Notes under the pieces: model-generated
Databases searched by the model: none
What the model saw: the letters and a program-made list of their open reading frames with translations, nothing else
Told to the model about the DNA's origin: nothing
Position numbers and translations under genes: made by a program
In this document: positions 1 to 10,115 of the stretch, in pieces
Position numbering within the stretch: position 1 is the stretch's first letter
Layout of the letters: every line of letters begins with the position of its first letter
NCBI GenBank assembly: GCA_024449915.1
Contig: JAMZAV010000778.1
Span: 596,501-660,500, forward strand
Origin: Sweltsa coloradensis
Taxonomy: Eukaryota > Arthropoda > Insecta > Plecoptera > Chloroperlidae
Length of the DNA stretch: 64,000 nt
Direction of reading: 5' to 3'

Positions 1-7
1 GCGTCAT

Positions 8-26
8 CAATCAATCAATCAATCAG
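8..26. repeat. (AATC)n microsatellite
   Basis: Short perfect tetranucleotide run of about four units at the left edge. No other function is visible. Confidence 0.8.
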
Positions 27-87
27 TCTCGTGCCCCTCTTCGCCCGAGCCCGCCTCTAACTTCAGACAGTTATAGCTCTGACTTGA

Positions 88-176
88 CGGGTCTGGTCGG
101 TTCGGTTCGGTTCGGTTCGGTTCGGTCGGTCGGTTCGGTTCGGTGGGTCGGTTCGGTTCGGGTCGGGTCGGGTCGG
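88..176. repeat. (TTCGG)n pentanucleotide array with TCGGG/TCGG variants
   Basis: About 90 bp of TTCGG units that grade into TCGG and TCGGG units towards the right. The strand asymmetry (G and T on the plus strand) and the unit resemble a variant of the arthropod telomere unit TTAGG. Nothing else here suggests a chromosome end, so it is called a GC-rich microsatellite. The open frame rich in proline, threonine, asparagine and arginine that crosses it on the minus strand is only the array translated. Confidence 0.85.
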
Positions 177-1990
177 CAAGAAGCGAGGTGGGTGGGTTGG
201 TTCTGACGGGTCCCGGAAGTTTCACTTTTACTTGACAAACATGTGAAGTCAACACATCATCTGTCTCTTCTCAGTTTGGTCAAGGTGACATCATTGTAGT
301 CGAGGTGTACGGGTCACACTTGAGAACCCACCGGGGGCGGTCGATAAGATTACAAATTCACGCTACTCGGAAGCTTAGGCCTACTACAATTTACATGTCC
401 CCTTTTTGAAGAACCCTTTAAATTATTGTTTTTAATTATTATTCCCACGCGGGGCAATCATAAATTGTTCAGGAAATGTATTGTATGTTTTGCTATTTCC
501 TACATGTAATTATTTTGTATCGTAAATTCGTCATCTCATAAATCATTACAATATTACATCTATCTTTTGTTAATTATTATTTGTAGACTATCTAGTATGT
601 TTTAATAGGTAGCGCATATTATGAATTTTTATGCTTTTAAATTTTAAGTACGATTTATGTTAAAATTACAATGTTATATTCAATATGTATAAATAAACTA
701 AAAGAGTGCGGAGTGATTCACAGGAAAGTGTTCTTGACAGAATTTTAAACATGTATGTTTCACTTCGAACGGTTTTTTAATGATTTTTAAGTCATTTAAA
801 ACAATAAAAATGGATTTTATTGTTATAAAAACTGATTTAGGGAAAGGGCTACAATAAAGTAAGAAAACAGCCATCGATCGAAATTTCTTTTAGTTCTTTC
901 TTTGAACTATTCGGTGGTGGAACGTTATGTGGTAGTAATATACCATGTAATGGTAGGGACGTAAGCGGTAAGCCCTGCACCTTGCCGAGAAGTTAGATAG
1001 GAGTAGGCTACCAGTCACATATCCGGGTATTACAACACTATTCAACAAAGACTTTGTCGTTGTCATGTTGTTTGGGGCCCTACACACAGTGTGAAAACAC
1101 CCGCAATCTCAATGTCTGATACAGAGAAATTCCATTTGCCTTAGCTCAGAGTTTGTTTGCTTGTATGTTTGAGTTTTATGTACACGTTCCAGATAGTTTT
1201 TATGATCAGTCATTGACACTTGGTCGCCACGGAGAAAACTTACATCACTAAATCTATAAATAGTATGACATTTAACATACATATACGCAAAACCAATTTG
1301 ATTGGTTTAAACTTTTATTTATTGTTTCGTATTTTTAAATAAATATTTCATAATACTTCATAAAACAACAACAAATCTAGTTTGAATTCTTTTTAGATAG
1401 AATGATATTGGTGTTTTCCATTTGCCACGTGCTAATATTTAAAGCAACCCATGAGATGACGTCGGATTTAAGAATTCAATATTGGTTGTGAATTTACTAT
1501 TTTCCAACCTATACACTAGATTACGCAGGACAATACACTACCCGCCTGTTAAAAAATAAATGGAATATGAAATATTTATTGTGAACCATAAACTATTATT
1601 GTTGAACGATGTTTGAAAATTATGCACATATTTTCAGTTGCAAACTCTTAACATACTCCCATTAGAAACATGATTGATTTCTACCAACTTATAATCTTCA
1701 TTTTCTACGGTTAAAAATAGTAACGTTATTAATTTTTACAAGTTTACAAGTACTCAAAAGGTTATAACTAATTTTAATATTATTATTTTCAGGGCAGCGC
1801 GGGTCGAGGTTTTGATTGTCGGGTTCAGTTTTCGTGTCGGGTAGGGAAAATACGGAAATTATACGATATTGCACGTTAAAACGGATAATTAATTTTACTT
1901 GTGAAGAATATTGCATTACAATTTTCTTCCAAATTATTTTCTATTGTCTATGTTTTTTTTTTAGTTATATTTTGTAGACTGCGAAAACAA
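177..1990. other. AT-rich stretch with no recognisable gene
   Basis: No convincing exon, RNA gene or transposon was seen on either strand. The short open frames lack codon bias and motifs. One TAGGCCTA octamer lies at about 375. If the receptor gene at 2261-2431 runs leftwards, this stretch would be part of its next intron. Confidence 0.4.
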
Positions 1991-1995
1991 AATTG

Positions 1996-2056
1996 TCTGG
2001 ACCGGCACCTCCACCAATAAAGTTTGTAAATCCTGGACCGGCACCTCCACCATCCC
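1996..2056. repeat. Two direct copies of a CCGGCACCTCCACCA motif
   Basis: The sequence CTGGACCGGCACCTCCACCA occurs twice 36 bp apart (15-mer cores at 2002-2016 and 2038-2052). The 15-mer recurs inverted at 13984-13998 inside a foldback element, and with one change at 62206-62220. The dispersal suggests part of a transposable element, but no element boundaries could be drawn here. Confidence 0.6.
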
Positions 2057-2260
2057 CTCAATTTTTTGGGGGTTCCTCGAAAATAGGGCACCCGTTTTTT
2101 TAATATCGGGACTGCCCCAAAATAACCAACTCGACCAGAAATTTCGAGTACCCGCACACCACTCATTATTTTATACTAAAACAATAATAACCCCATTACT
2201 CGCAGCTAAATTCCCCATCCCTGCACTACCAGAATCTGTAACACCATGCAATACTGTTAC

Positions 2261-2409
2261 CTGTTTGAGACTGTCCTGAGGCCCGGCTTCCGGTAGAAGA
2301 CGAGCAGGACGAGGGAGTTGGCGACCACTCCGATGACGAAGATGATGACGAGGACAATGTCGCAGAGCACAAGGATAGTCGTTTCGGTGACGCTGACGGT
2401 GAATGCCAT
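2261..2409 (-). CDS. Partial class A (rhodopsin-like) GPCR: exon encoding the N-terminus and transmembrane helix 1
   Basis: On the minus strand an ATG at 2409 opens 49 codons plus two bases, ending at 2261 before a GTAACA splice donor. The exon phase is 2. Residues about 11-39 form a hydrophobic helix followed by YRKPGLRTVSN. The helix contains GVVANSLVLLVF, whose Asn31 fits the conserved Asn of TM1 (N1.50). The LRTxSN after a basic turn is the usual start of intracellular loop 1 in class A receptors. Codon use is GC-rich (many GTC, CTC and ATC codons) against the AT-rich surroundings, as expected of a conserved exon. An acceptor (TTTGTTGTTCCAG) lies just upstream, so the exon probably spans 2261-2431 with a short 5'UTR; the frame is also open back to the acceptor. 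TM2-TM7 were not found to the left and are presumably outside the window. The SN after LRT recalls GPR161-type orphan receptors, but one helix cannot settle the subfamily or ligand. The product would act in the plasma membrane or a ciliary membrane. Confidence 0.75.
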
Positions 2410-2434
2410 ACCCCGATATGCAGACGTGAACCTG
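2410..2434 (-). promoter_or_regulatory. Splice acceptor and short 5' part of the receptor exon
   Basis: Read on the minus strand, a pyrimidine-rich run ending in CCAG (AG at 2433-2432) precedes the exon start at 2431. The 22 bases between this site and the ATG at 2409 contain no stop in frame. Translation could therefore begin in an upstream exon, although a short N-terminus starting at the ATG is usual for such receptors. Confidence 0.55.
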
Positions 2435-2518
2435 GAACAACAAACAGATACTCTTGTCAGTTGAGTAGTTGGATACTGACAGAAGTCAAGTAGCTCAGGA
2501 AAAAAAACATTAAAAATA

Positions 2519-2785
2519 GTATTTCGAGTCTACCCACTCGCGTCACATAACTGATTTTCAGTGGGGGACATGAAATTTAAAGCAGACCAAGCCAACCCTG
2601 TGGGCGCCAACACCATCGACGAGCGAACAATGACCAACTAGAGTCCGGCTTATTTGAGTATAAAACTCCGATCAATCAAGCTGGACACGATTCCACCCGC
2701 GGACAGCGCCAGAATCAACAAGTCTAAATTAGAATGTATAGTATGTGTTCCTCGTTGCTAGGGCGGCTCCAAAGTGTACTTTGAC
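2519..2785 (-). mobile_element. tRNA-derived SINE (family 1), 5'-truncated
   Basis: The minus strand carries the family 1 body and tail. It includes the block around GGAGCCGTCCTAGCAACGAG (here with changes), the central GTTGATTCTGGCGCT segment, a TTGGTCATTGTTCG block, and the tail with ACTGAAAATCAGT before the GAGTGGGTAGACTC end. The tRNA-like head seen at 44.8 and 21.3 kb is missing, so the copy is 5'-truncated. It lies just upstream of the receptor exon, in an intron or upstream DNA. Confidence 0.8.
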
Positions 2786-2789
2786 AGAA

Positions 2790-3765
2790 CTATTGCCTGC
2801 ATGAAACAATATTTAAATGTTATGGGTATAGCAAGTTTTTAATATGTAATTTAATTAATTGAATGCATATTGCAATATGCAATATATAATATATTTTATT
2901 ACTTCATTTGAGTATATTTTCTTCGGGAAATAGTATAATTTCGCGTGGTTTCAAAATGTGTGTTGTGAGGGATCTTTAGCCGTAAGGCTGCTAGTGACTG
3001 AACCTCTCCAGCAGCCCTAAGACATTCCCTTCACAATACCTTGAAAACCTAGTAAACCTCCCTCCCTCGCACCCTTGGTAATCAGGTCATACGAAAACAT
3101 TGTTGGTCAGTCTGAGAAAGAAATTAATATAGACTCGAACGGGACTCGATCAAAGGTATTTTACTTACATTATTTTGGACTCTATTAGAAAAGTGTAACA
3201 TAACATCCTTCCCACGCCGACTATTTGTGTGGTATCAGTGATGTCATTTAGCGGTGCAAACATTATTGTTTCTTATACGATTCCCAATTTATTGGCGACT
3301 GATCTATATTAAATTAACAATATTGACGGTTAAAAATAACCACACCCGTATTTAAACGTTTAGAGGACCCCACCTCTTCAGCTTCAGCTAAAGCGATTGA
3401 GAATCACTTAATTCTGTTGATGACGCCATATTGTAAAACTCCAAGGCTAGATACGTCTCGGTACTCAAGATACGGAAATCAAGCTTGTTGTGGGCTTGTC
3501 GCGTTGTTATGATTTACAATACCAACAAAATGTAAACTCTGGTCGTTGAAACTTGAAAGCTTGCTGTTCATCTACTCAAGCAGAGAGAATACATACATCT
3601 ACCTCAGATTGAAACCATCTTGTATCCTCTAGAGGCTGCAACCGTCTACAAGCCACTGCTATCATGTATAACGTTGGTAATTTACATACATTTTATTTTA
3701 TCAATATATAACTTTAAAAAATCGTTTTTCCTTTCCTGGAGCACTTGTGGGAGAACCAACTTCAT
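2790..3765. other. AT-rich stretch, no gene seen
   Basis: Contains a small perfect palindrome (GCATATTGCAATATGC, near 2865-2880) but no supported exon or element. Confidence 0.35.
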
Positions 3766-3767
3766 GT

Positions 3768-3905
3768 GCCGTGTTAGTTTTACGTGCTTCAGCGAGGATC
3801 TTCGCGATACGAGATTTCTTAACAGATTTAAGTGTTTTAGTGAAATATTTGCTGTATCGTCGACGCCGCTTGTTGTTTTTTTAATGTAATGACAAGGATA
3901 AACAA
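3768..3905 (-). repeat. Dispersed repeat of unknown class with a Lys/Arg-rich reading frame (copy 1)
   Basis: This segment matches 42240-42375 over about 125 bp, sharing the GGATAAACAATAA end, a GTCGACGCCG block and a CGTGCTTCAGC block. Read on the minus strand it holds about 36 codons rich in Lys and Arg, including KRRRRYSKYFTKTLKSVKK. No start and no protein family was recognised. The frame is broken by a stop or shift in the 42 kb copy, so it is either a decayed gene fragment carried by a transposon or a chance frame. Confidence 0.6.
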
Positions 3906-3937
3906 TAAATAAATATACAATATATTCATCACTTCGG

Positions 3938-4090
3938 TTCGTGTGTCTGTGTGTGTGCGTGGGTCACGTCGCACGATAAGAACCGAACATGACCTCCGAT
4001 TGACACGTGGTTTGTTTGTGTACATTGCCATTCAACAACGTGTTACAGAATGTTTTTGGTGAGACTTAAGGCTAGGAGGGCAGGCCAAGT
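3938..4090 (+). repeat. Dispersed repeat family A (AACCGAACATGACCTCCGAT block), copy 1
   Basis: Shares with 9944-10115, 61765-62110 and (inverted) 44275-44445 an ordered set of blocks: a TGTCTGT-rich start, CACGTCxCACxxTxAxAACCGAACAxGAC, TTTGTTGGCATTGCC, TTCAACAAGG, and ACAGAATGTTTTTGGTGA. The copies are old and diverged. No coding capacity is visible, and the class is unknown. Confidence 0.7.
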
Positions 4091-6389
4091 CTTTTTTAAA
4101 TGGTCATATTTTTGTAGGCTACTCGGCGCCTTCACCAACAAATGGATAAGATTTTGTTGTGGTCTTCTTTGGCAATCTGTTGATAATAATAATAAGTTCA
4201 AACTTTATTTGACATCTGGCTAGTAACCAATAACCATGGATGACTACAGGGATTTCTTATCAGCACAAAGTACATGTTTACAGAAAAAATAAAATAACAA
4301 AATATTTTACAATAAATATTAAATTAAAAGTTATGTATGAACATTGTTGCAAAATGATGATGGAACGTTTTTTGTCAACTAAAGGAATAACGTTTTTTTA
4401 TAGCTTCTCTCCCTCTATTTTGGGTACTCCCATACCAGTGTTTGTTCATGATGACTTTATTACAAGGGCTAGTGATATCTTTCAGGCAACAGTCCCTACA
4501 GCATCTCGGTGAAATGTAGCTTGTGCTACACATCCAGACTTCTAAACCTCTCAGCACACACTACACACTCCCATGCAAAGTGGGCGAAGGCTGGAAGAAT
4601 GCCAAACGTACTTGGCAATGTAACGTTACATTGCGATTGTTGATTTAAAATAAGTGTTTGCATTTTTTCAACTAAATGTAACAACGTGTGTACTTAACGT
4701 ATGTCTAACGATAAATTCTCTTCAAAGACTTTAATACATTGCTTATTTTGAAATACATAAAGGATATCTGTGCATTGTGTAAAGATACAAGTGTTATCTG
4801 TCTACGGGCTTAAGCTCTTTATGCATTGTAATAATTTATACACGAAGATTACGGTGACTTCCTTGCAAACAACCGCCCACATAAGAACAACAAACATTCC
4901 AGAGAAACCAATCAAATCTAACGTATGGTGTTTGAAGTTCTTGCACAATGTGCACGGAAATAAAAGATAAAGTAACATGTTTACGAGATTCAAGTTTCGT
5001 GTCCTATGGGAAAATATAAGCCTGCATTATTCAAACGAATTATTGATTTAATGTGAGTTTTAAAGATGTGTTTTGATCCCGGCATTCTTTAGCCACTTCC
5101 GAGATGTATCGGCAATGTCGCGGGGATTGATTTGAATACCTACGTTAAAAAACTACAATTGCAACCAAAACATCTAATTTTAGGAACAAAACTCAAATTT
5201 GGAACCAATTGGGAAACCAAAATCAGCAGATTATTCTTTAAAAATCAACGAACAAAAGATGTAAATATACAGAAATGTGAATTTTCGAAGCATCAAGTAG
5301 AAATAAAATGGTTGCCAACTTTTGCCCAAGTTTTAGGCTCCACTATTTTGAGATAAGAAGGAGAAGGGCTAACTTCAACATTGAACAAAGCAGTATTATA
5401 ATGTCAATCATCAGTCATCATCACTGTTCTTGTTATTTGTATAAAATTAGGCTAAGGTTTGACTGACTGCTTCTGATTCATCACAATGCTAAATGCTCAA
5501 TGTGGTTTACATATTTGATATAAATCAGTTTTTGTTTTCTTTCACTCTTAGCTTTATTATTTGCACGCTTTGCATTGTTAATTATACGACTACGTGCCTA
5601 CTTGTCAATAACACTGATGAACTTATTTCCAAACATTTTTTTTGTACGTATTCAACTGAGGAATCGTGTCCTCACGACCTATGCTCAATTATTTTGTACA
5701 GTAATTTTCTTCATCTAGTACGAGAATTCAATAATTATATTAATTGCTCAGAGTCAGTTTTATACCCGAAAAGGATCAGATCGGTATTAAAAATAAAATG
5801 CCTATATTAAAAATTGACGACCTCCACTCAACGTAAATTGGTGTATTTAAAAAAGAAACTAATGATAAAAATTGTTGTTTTTTTACACATTCCTTTATTG
5901 AAGGTATTTCCACATACATTTCGAATAAACATTCTAGAACATTATTTTTTATGGCATGAACAGAATGTAATAAAATGTGGTAAGCATGTATTTCATAATA
6001 AAATTAATAATCCTAGTCGAGAGTCGAGACTTTTATTTTCATAGTTTGATTGTTTTGCTAATGACTGTTATAATAATGTTGTTGATATTTCTTGTTGTTA
6101 TATTGAAATAAAACATATTTATTGTTATACGGTTGGCAGTCACCAAGTGTGTTTGGAGCTCAGCTCTTTTCTGCCATCCTCGTGACACATTTAATTATTT
6201 AACGTGTTGCGGAAAAAATTAATCTAGTTTGTCCTCACCTATTCCCATTTCTTCCTTACCTTCCTTAATAACTGAATCGATTGTAGAAACATTTTGTTCA
6301 CCCTATGGCCATACTTTGACTACTGTATTTTTTATTTATTTTATACTTATTATGTTATCTTTGCAAATAATGTTCTCTGTTAAGTCTGA
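4091..6389. other. AT-rich stretch, no gene seen
   Basis: Both strands contain only short frames with AT-rich, Lys/Asn/Ile/Phe-heavy translations and no motif. No RNA gene, TIR pair or tandem array was recognised. Confidence 0.35.
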
Positions 6390-6399
6390 ATGACATTTT

Positions 6400-6450
6400 G
6401 TTTTCTACATTACGTATTTGTTTTCTACATTACGTATTTGTTTTCTTGCA
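6400..6450. repeat. 21-bp tandem duplication
   Basis: TTTTCTACATTACGTATTTG is present twice in succession, followed by a partial third unit. Probably a replication-slippage duplication. Confidence 0.8.
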
Positions 6451-6619
6451 CCTTCTGTTGTTGTTTGTTGTACCATTGTGACGCTAATACAGGCTACAAT
6501 GGCCTACAATGGCCTTCTCGCAGAGTGGCGAGAAAAATACAATTTAAAAAAATAAATGCACCCGATATTGTTTCGTGTTGCATGGACTGTCCATGTGAAT
6601 TGAAAAAACTGTGTGTGAT

Positions 6620-6800
6620 TGAACGAGTGAGCGTAGCGAACGTAGTGATTTCCATTCGACTTAAACGGCCCTGATGGTTTTTCTGCGTGCGTGCGGTGTG
6701 TGTGTGTGTGTGTGTGTGTGTACGTTGAAAATCAGCCGAATCGCTGAACAGATTGCGCTGAAATTTTAAACGGACATCCGGTACGAGTTTATTGAGAACT
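6620..6800 (+). repeat. Diverged copy of the GGATGAGCG-type repeat (family G) with a (GT)n core
   Basis: The segment runs GAGTGAGCGTAGCGAACGTAG, then a (GT)n microsatellite at about 6698-6721, then CCGAATCGCTGAACAGATTGCGCTGAAATTTT. This is the order seen in the fuller copies at 51.6 and 53.0 kb: GAGCGTAGCGA, then TGTCTGTTxxCxC, then CCGATxxxGATGAAATTTT. Old and degraded. Confidence 0.5.
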
Positions 6801-7156
6801 GCTAACAAAATCAGCAAGATTCATTGCGATTTAAACCTACAAGAAATGATAAACTGAGAAATAGACTTCCAATGTTTAGAAATTATTTTAACGACAATGT
6901 TTTAGATTTTGAAAGATATTTTTTGTTTGTTTTTCGCCTGGCCGTGAAATGCCGTGCCCATGCAAGGTCAGTCGAATGTTGGACGTCTAGGTACCCCCAA
7001 ATTCCGCTCGTAGATTGAGTAAACCTTGCAATATTTTCACGTATTTCGTACTGGCTATGTTTACCCTATTGCCACAGATGATGGACTACACTGCGTTATA
7101 TGCATTTCAAAACATGTTTAATTATTTTTGAAATACAATCTAGAAATTACAAAATC

Positions 7157-7228
7157 TTTCCCGACCATTGAACCCACGTCTCCCACATATCGGCTACAGG
7201 GCGCCTTAGCCAACTAGACTAGGGAAAC
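7157..7228 (-). repeat. tRNA-like head (tRNA pseudogene or SINE head)
   Basis: On the minus strand a box A-like TAGTCTAGTTGGCTAAGGCG and a box B-like GTGGGTTCAATG lie at tRNA spacing. The flanking GTTTCCC and GGGAAAG can form six of seven acceptor pairs. The anticodon and T stems do not pair well, so it is not a functional tRNA. Confidence 0.5.
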
Positions 7229-7498
7229 GCCAAAGTAGTAGTTAGACGAGTGAGCGAGTCATGTTGTGAGTACCCGAGAACATTTGCATTTAAGTTTGAT
7301 TATATTCGTATAAATAATAGTTTTTTAAAGTTTAGTTGGTATACGGGGACGGGCGCGTCAACTGTAAGGTCATAATGCGCCTCTCTAGCCTATGATAGGC
7401 TAGGTAGGCCTAAGGTAGGGGGAAGAAAAGTAATGTAATCGGGTACTCAACACATGGCTCACTCACTCGTTTAACAACGACTTTGGCGTTTCCCTAGT
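7218..7498. mobile_element. Foldback element with about 58-bp inverted arms
   Basis: The left arm (7218-7275) and right arm (7441-7498) are inverted copies. They run from ACTAGGGAAACGCC inward to GGGTACTC, with a handful of mismatches, around a 165-bp unique core. The left arm overlaps the 5' side of a tRNA-like sequence, so the element may derive from inversion of a SINE or tRNA head. No clear target duplication was found. Confidence 0.7.
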
Positions 7499-8189
7499 AA
7501 ATACAACAGGAATTGTGATGGGTGCAGTCGTGCAGGTTGAATGGATTGTTTGTTTGTTGGCTGTTTCGAGTTGAAGGTTACCCCGAAACTCCTTTCTAAT
7601 CACGGTTCCATATTCTGAAGCTCGGAAGAAATAATTATTAATAATGAGTTTTAAATTATCATTATTTCCTTGCTGCAAGTTAGGAATGTCCACAACTTTA
7701 AATGTTTTCATGAGTTACGATTTAGATACCTTATTTGGTATTGGCACAGCTTTTAAACTACAGAGAATCATGATGAACTATAATTATATTATATTTGAAA
7801 CACTCTTGCAAAGCAATGAGTTATGATGTTATGACAAGTGAAGTCGTGTGTTAAATCAGGTTGTTGATTTCCGCTCAGATGTGCACATCGAGGTTAATCG
7901 AGACAATAAGCGGATGAGTTGAAGGTTGAAGGTATAGGAAAGAAACAAGGACAAAGAAAGTATTAAGATAATTTTGGTTTTCTGATTATTTAGAAATATC
8001 AGTTAGAAATAAGTTAACATCAAATCGAGTATGCCTACTTTGTTTGGGCACCAATTTATATCGAATTACTTAGGTGTGTCTAAATCACAACAATAGGTGG
8101 GCCTTGTAATGAATTATATTTTATTCTTGTATTGTATGTGTTGCTTGATTCTGTGTGTGTGTCAAATTTACTTTTTGTATATTATATAT
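7499..8189. other. AT-rich stretch, no gene seen
   Basis: No supported feature. Confidence 0.3.
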
Positions 8190-8274
8190 GTACACCCGGC
8201 ATCAAAAGTAAATCAAAGGCTGGGTATTGTAGATACAACGAGACCCCTTGATTTACTTCTGACGCCGGGTGTAC
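8190..8274. mobile_element. Miniature hairpin element, 85 bp, with GTACACCCGGC ends
   Basis: The arms at 8190-8219 and 8245-8274 are inverted repeats beginning GTACACCCGGC and continuing TCAAAAGTAAATCAA, with a few mismatches. They flank a loop of about 25 bp. The size and ends fit a very small MITE. The superfamily is unclear and the duplication could not be fixed because the flanks are TA-rich. Confidence 0.65.
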
Positions 8275-9660
8275 CAATAGCTATATTCTAATTTAAATAA
8301 TATTACTACACTATAATGTAAAAAATAGGTGTTTATTGCTACTAGTTTTCAAAAACCCAAACTTGAGATGCGTAAGATCTTCTTCATTTATCTAGATTAC
8401 ATATTGTAAAAAAATGTTACATCGTTAAATAAGATTGTGAATGATATTTGAAGAATTTCCTAGATAAAATATTTTCGCCAGGCCCTTCTTTGTGGGCCCG
8501 GTCTCCACAATAAGAGTCGACCTCGACAAGTTAATTAAACGTATTTATAACCTAGCCTGCAGCGACGCAAGATACAACCTGTCAGACAACTAGCGCGGTT
8601 TGTTTTTTAGATCAATTCAACGCAGAGTTTGAAGTGCTTAGTTTTTCCGACGGAGATAAACGGAAATTGAAAAATATCTAAGAAACGTCTTATTACATAT
8701 TTTATTTGACGATTTGGTGACATCTAGAACTGGAAAACGAATGTCTCGCTTTCTGGTGACTTTTTAATTGAGAGTATATAAATGATAAAGGTAGGTTTGA
8801 TCAATTAACATGAGTCTATTCATCTAAATTTTTAACACGGTTTAGAGGAAAATCTAAAACTTAGCTAAAAAGTCCTAATGGAAAAGATTGTGACAGTTTC
8901 GTGGAAGATTGAATTTTTTACAAGTTTTAAACGTAGGTCTATAGTTTGTACATACTGCATTAGAAAATAAATTACTTACATATCTATCAATAAGTATTTT
9001 AGAGATAAATCAAATAGTTAACTGCAGCTGGCATTTCAATTATAATTTGCTGAAGGGGAACCCTACACGTTTAAGTTTCATGAAGCGTGACATTTGAACG
9101 TGCATTTGACCTTGCAGTGTTGTCTATGCACATAATTCAACACTTTAAATATTATGCAAATATGCAGTTATTTGTTTTAATTATATTCAACGATACTGCA
9201 TTTATTTATGTGAAACGTAAACGTAGACATTGCAAATCCACGTGGATTCCTTTAAGGAACTAGGAACTCGAAACATATTTCATGAATTACTAGACACATT
9301 CAATTCACATTTTTGCATAGGAAAACTATATTGATTTATGATTTAGCTCTGTATTTCAAGGGTGAACTGAAAATAAACAACTATACTATTAATTCTATAA
9401 AGCATTCGGAAATAAAGCCGAAAGCAAATCAATGTGATATGATCAAGTCTGGCTTTGTGGGAAGAAATATTGTTGGAATACCTTAACCTCTCCAAGTGGG
9501 ATTTAAGTGATTGTTTCCTATACAGACTACATAAAATCAGATATAAGCTTGTTTGAAGGCGTGCTTGTAACATTAGCTCCTGATAGTGCATAATCGTACA
9601 CTGCCTACACTACACTTCTAAGAAAAAGATATGAATAGCAAACAATATATAAGGATAAAT
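8275..9660. other. AT-rich stretch, no gene seen
   Basis: Only short non-coding-like frames. No repeats were recognised. Confidence 0.3.
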
Positions 9661-9779
9661 AAATAAATACATTTTTGTAGGATGTCCGCTGTAGGGTATA
9701 CACATCAGATTTAACCGGTGTGACCCTCTTCAGCTATCTAGGTATATTGCGGATAGGACAATATTGTGAAGGGAATCCC

Positions 9780-9850
9780 TTGCATGCGCATTAACGACTG
9801 AGGAAAACCTCGGAAAAAACCTTCAGTCAGGATTGCCGGTCTCGACGAGC
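9780..9850 (+). repeat. SINE-like family 2 core (GAGGAAAACC...CAGGATTGCCGG)
   Basis: The CTGAGGAAAACCTCGGAAAA...AGTCAGGATTGCCGGTCTCGACGAGCG block recurs at 60349-60428 and, more diverged, at 32955-33010. Blocks of this type occur in insect SINEs, but the family was not identified beyond that resemblance. Confidence 0.6.
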
Positions 9851-9854
9851 GAAG

Positions 9855-9937
9855 TGTGTGTGATGTGTGATGTGTGATGTGTGATGTGTGATGTGTGATG
9901 TGTGATGTGTGATGTGTGATGTGTGATGTGTGATGTG
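9855..9937. repeat. (GTGTGAT)n heptanucleotide array
   Basis: About eleven nearly perfect 7-bp units. It directly follows the SINE-like block and abuts the start of a family A repeat. Confidence 0.9.
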
Positions 9938-9943
9938 CATCAG

Positions 9944-10115
9944 TTTCTGTCTGTTCGTAAGTCTATGCGTGTATCACGTCTCACTATGAAAACCGAACAT
10001 GACATCCGATGACACGATTTTTGTTGGCACTGCCCTTCAACAAGGATGGTACAGAATGTGTTTGGTGACCCGAGGGTCATGTGGGTGGCTAGGGCTAGCT
10101 TCCAGCACCTATACA
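9944..10115 (+). repeat. Dispersed repeat family A, copy 2
   Basis: Carries the AAAACCGAACATGACATCCGAT, TTTGTTGGCACTGCCCTTCAAC and GTACAGAATGTGTTTGGTGACC blocks in the same order as the other copies. It is one of the better preserved ones. Confidence 0.75.

Noticed and set aside
88..176. Telomeric repeat
   Set aside because: The unit is TTCGG, not TTAGG. The array is short, irregular and continues into ordinary sequence.
19..255. Pro/Thr/Arg-rich 78-codon frame (-)
   Set aside because: It is a translation of the (TTCGG)n array.
2171..2443. 90-codon Arg/His-rich frame (-) overlapping the receptor exon
   Set aside because: Wrong frame. The receptor signature and the splice phase fit the other frame starting at 2409.
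9855..9937. CRISPR-like or regulatory array
   Set aside because: A plain 7-bp microsatellite without spacers, in a eukaryotic context.
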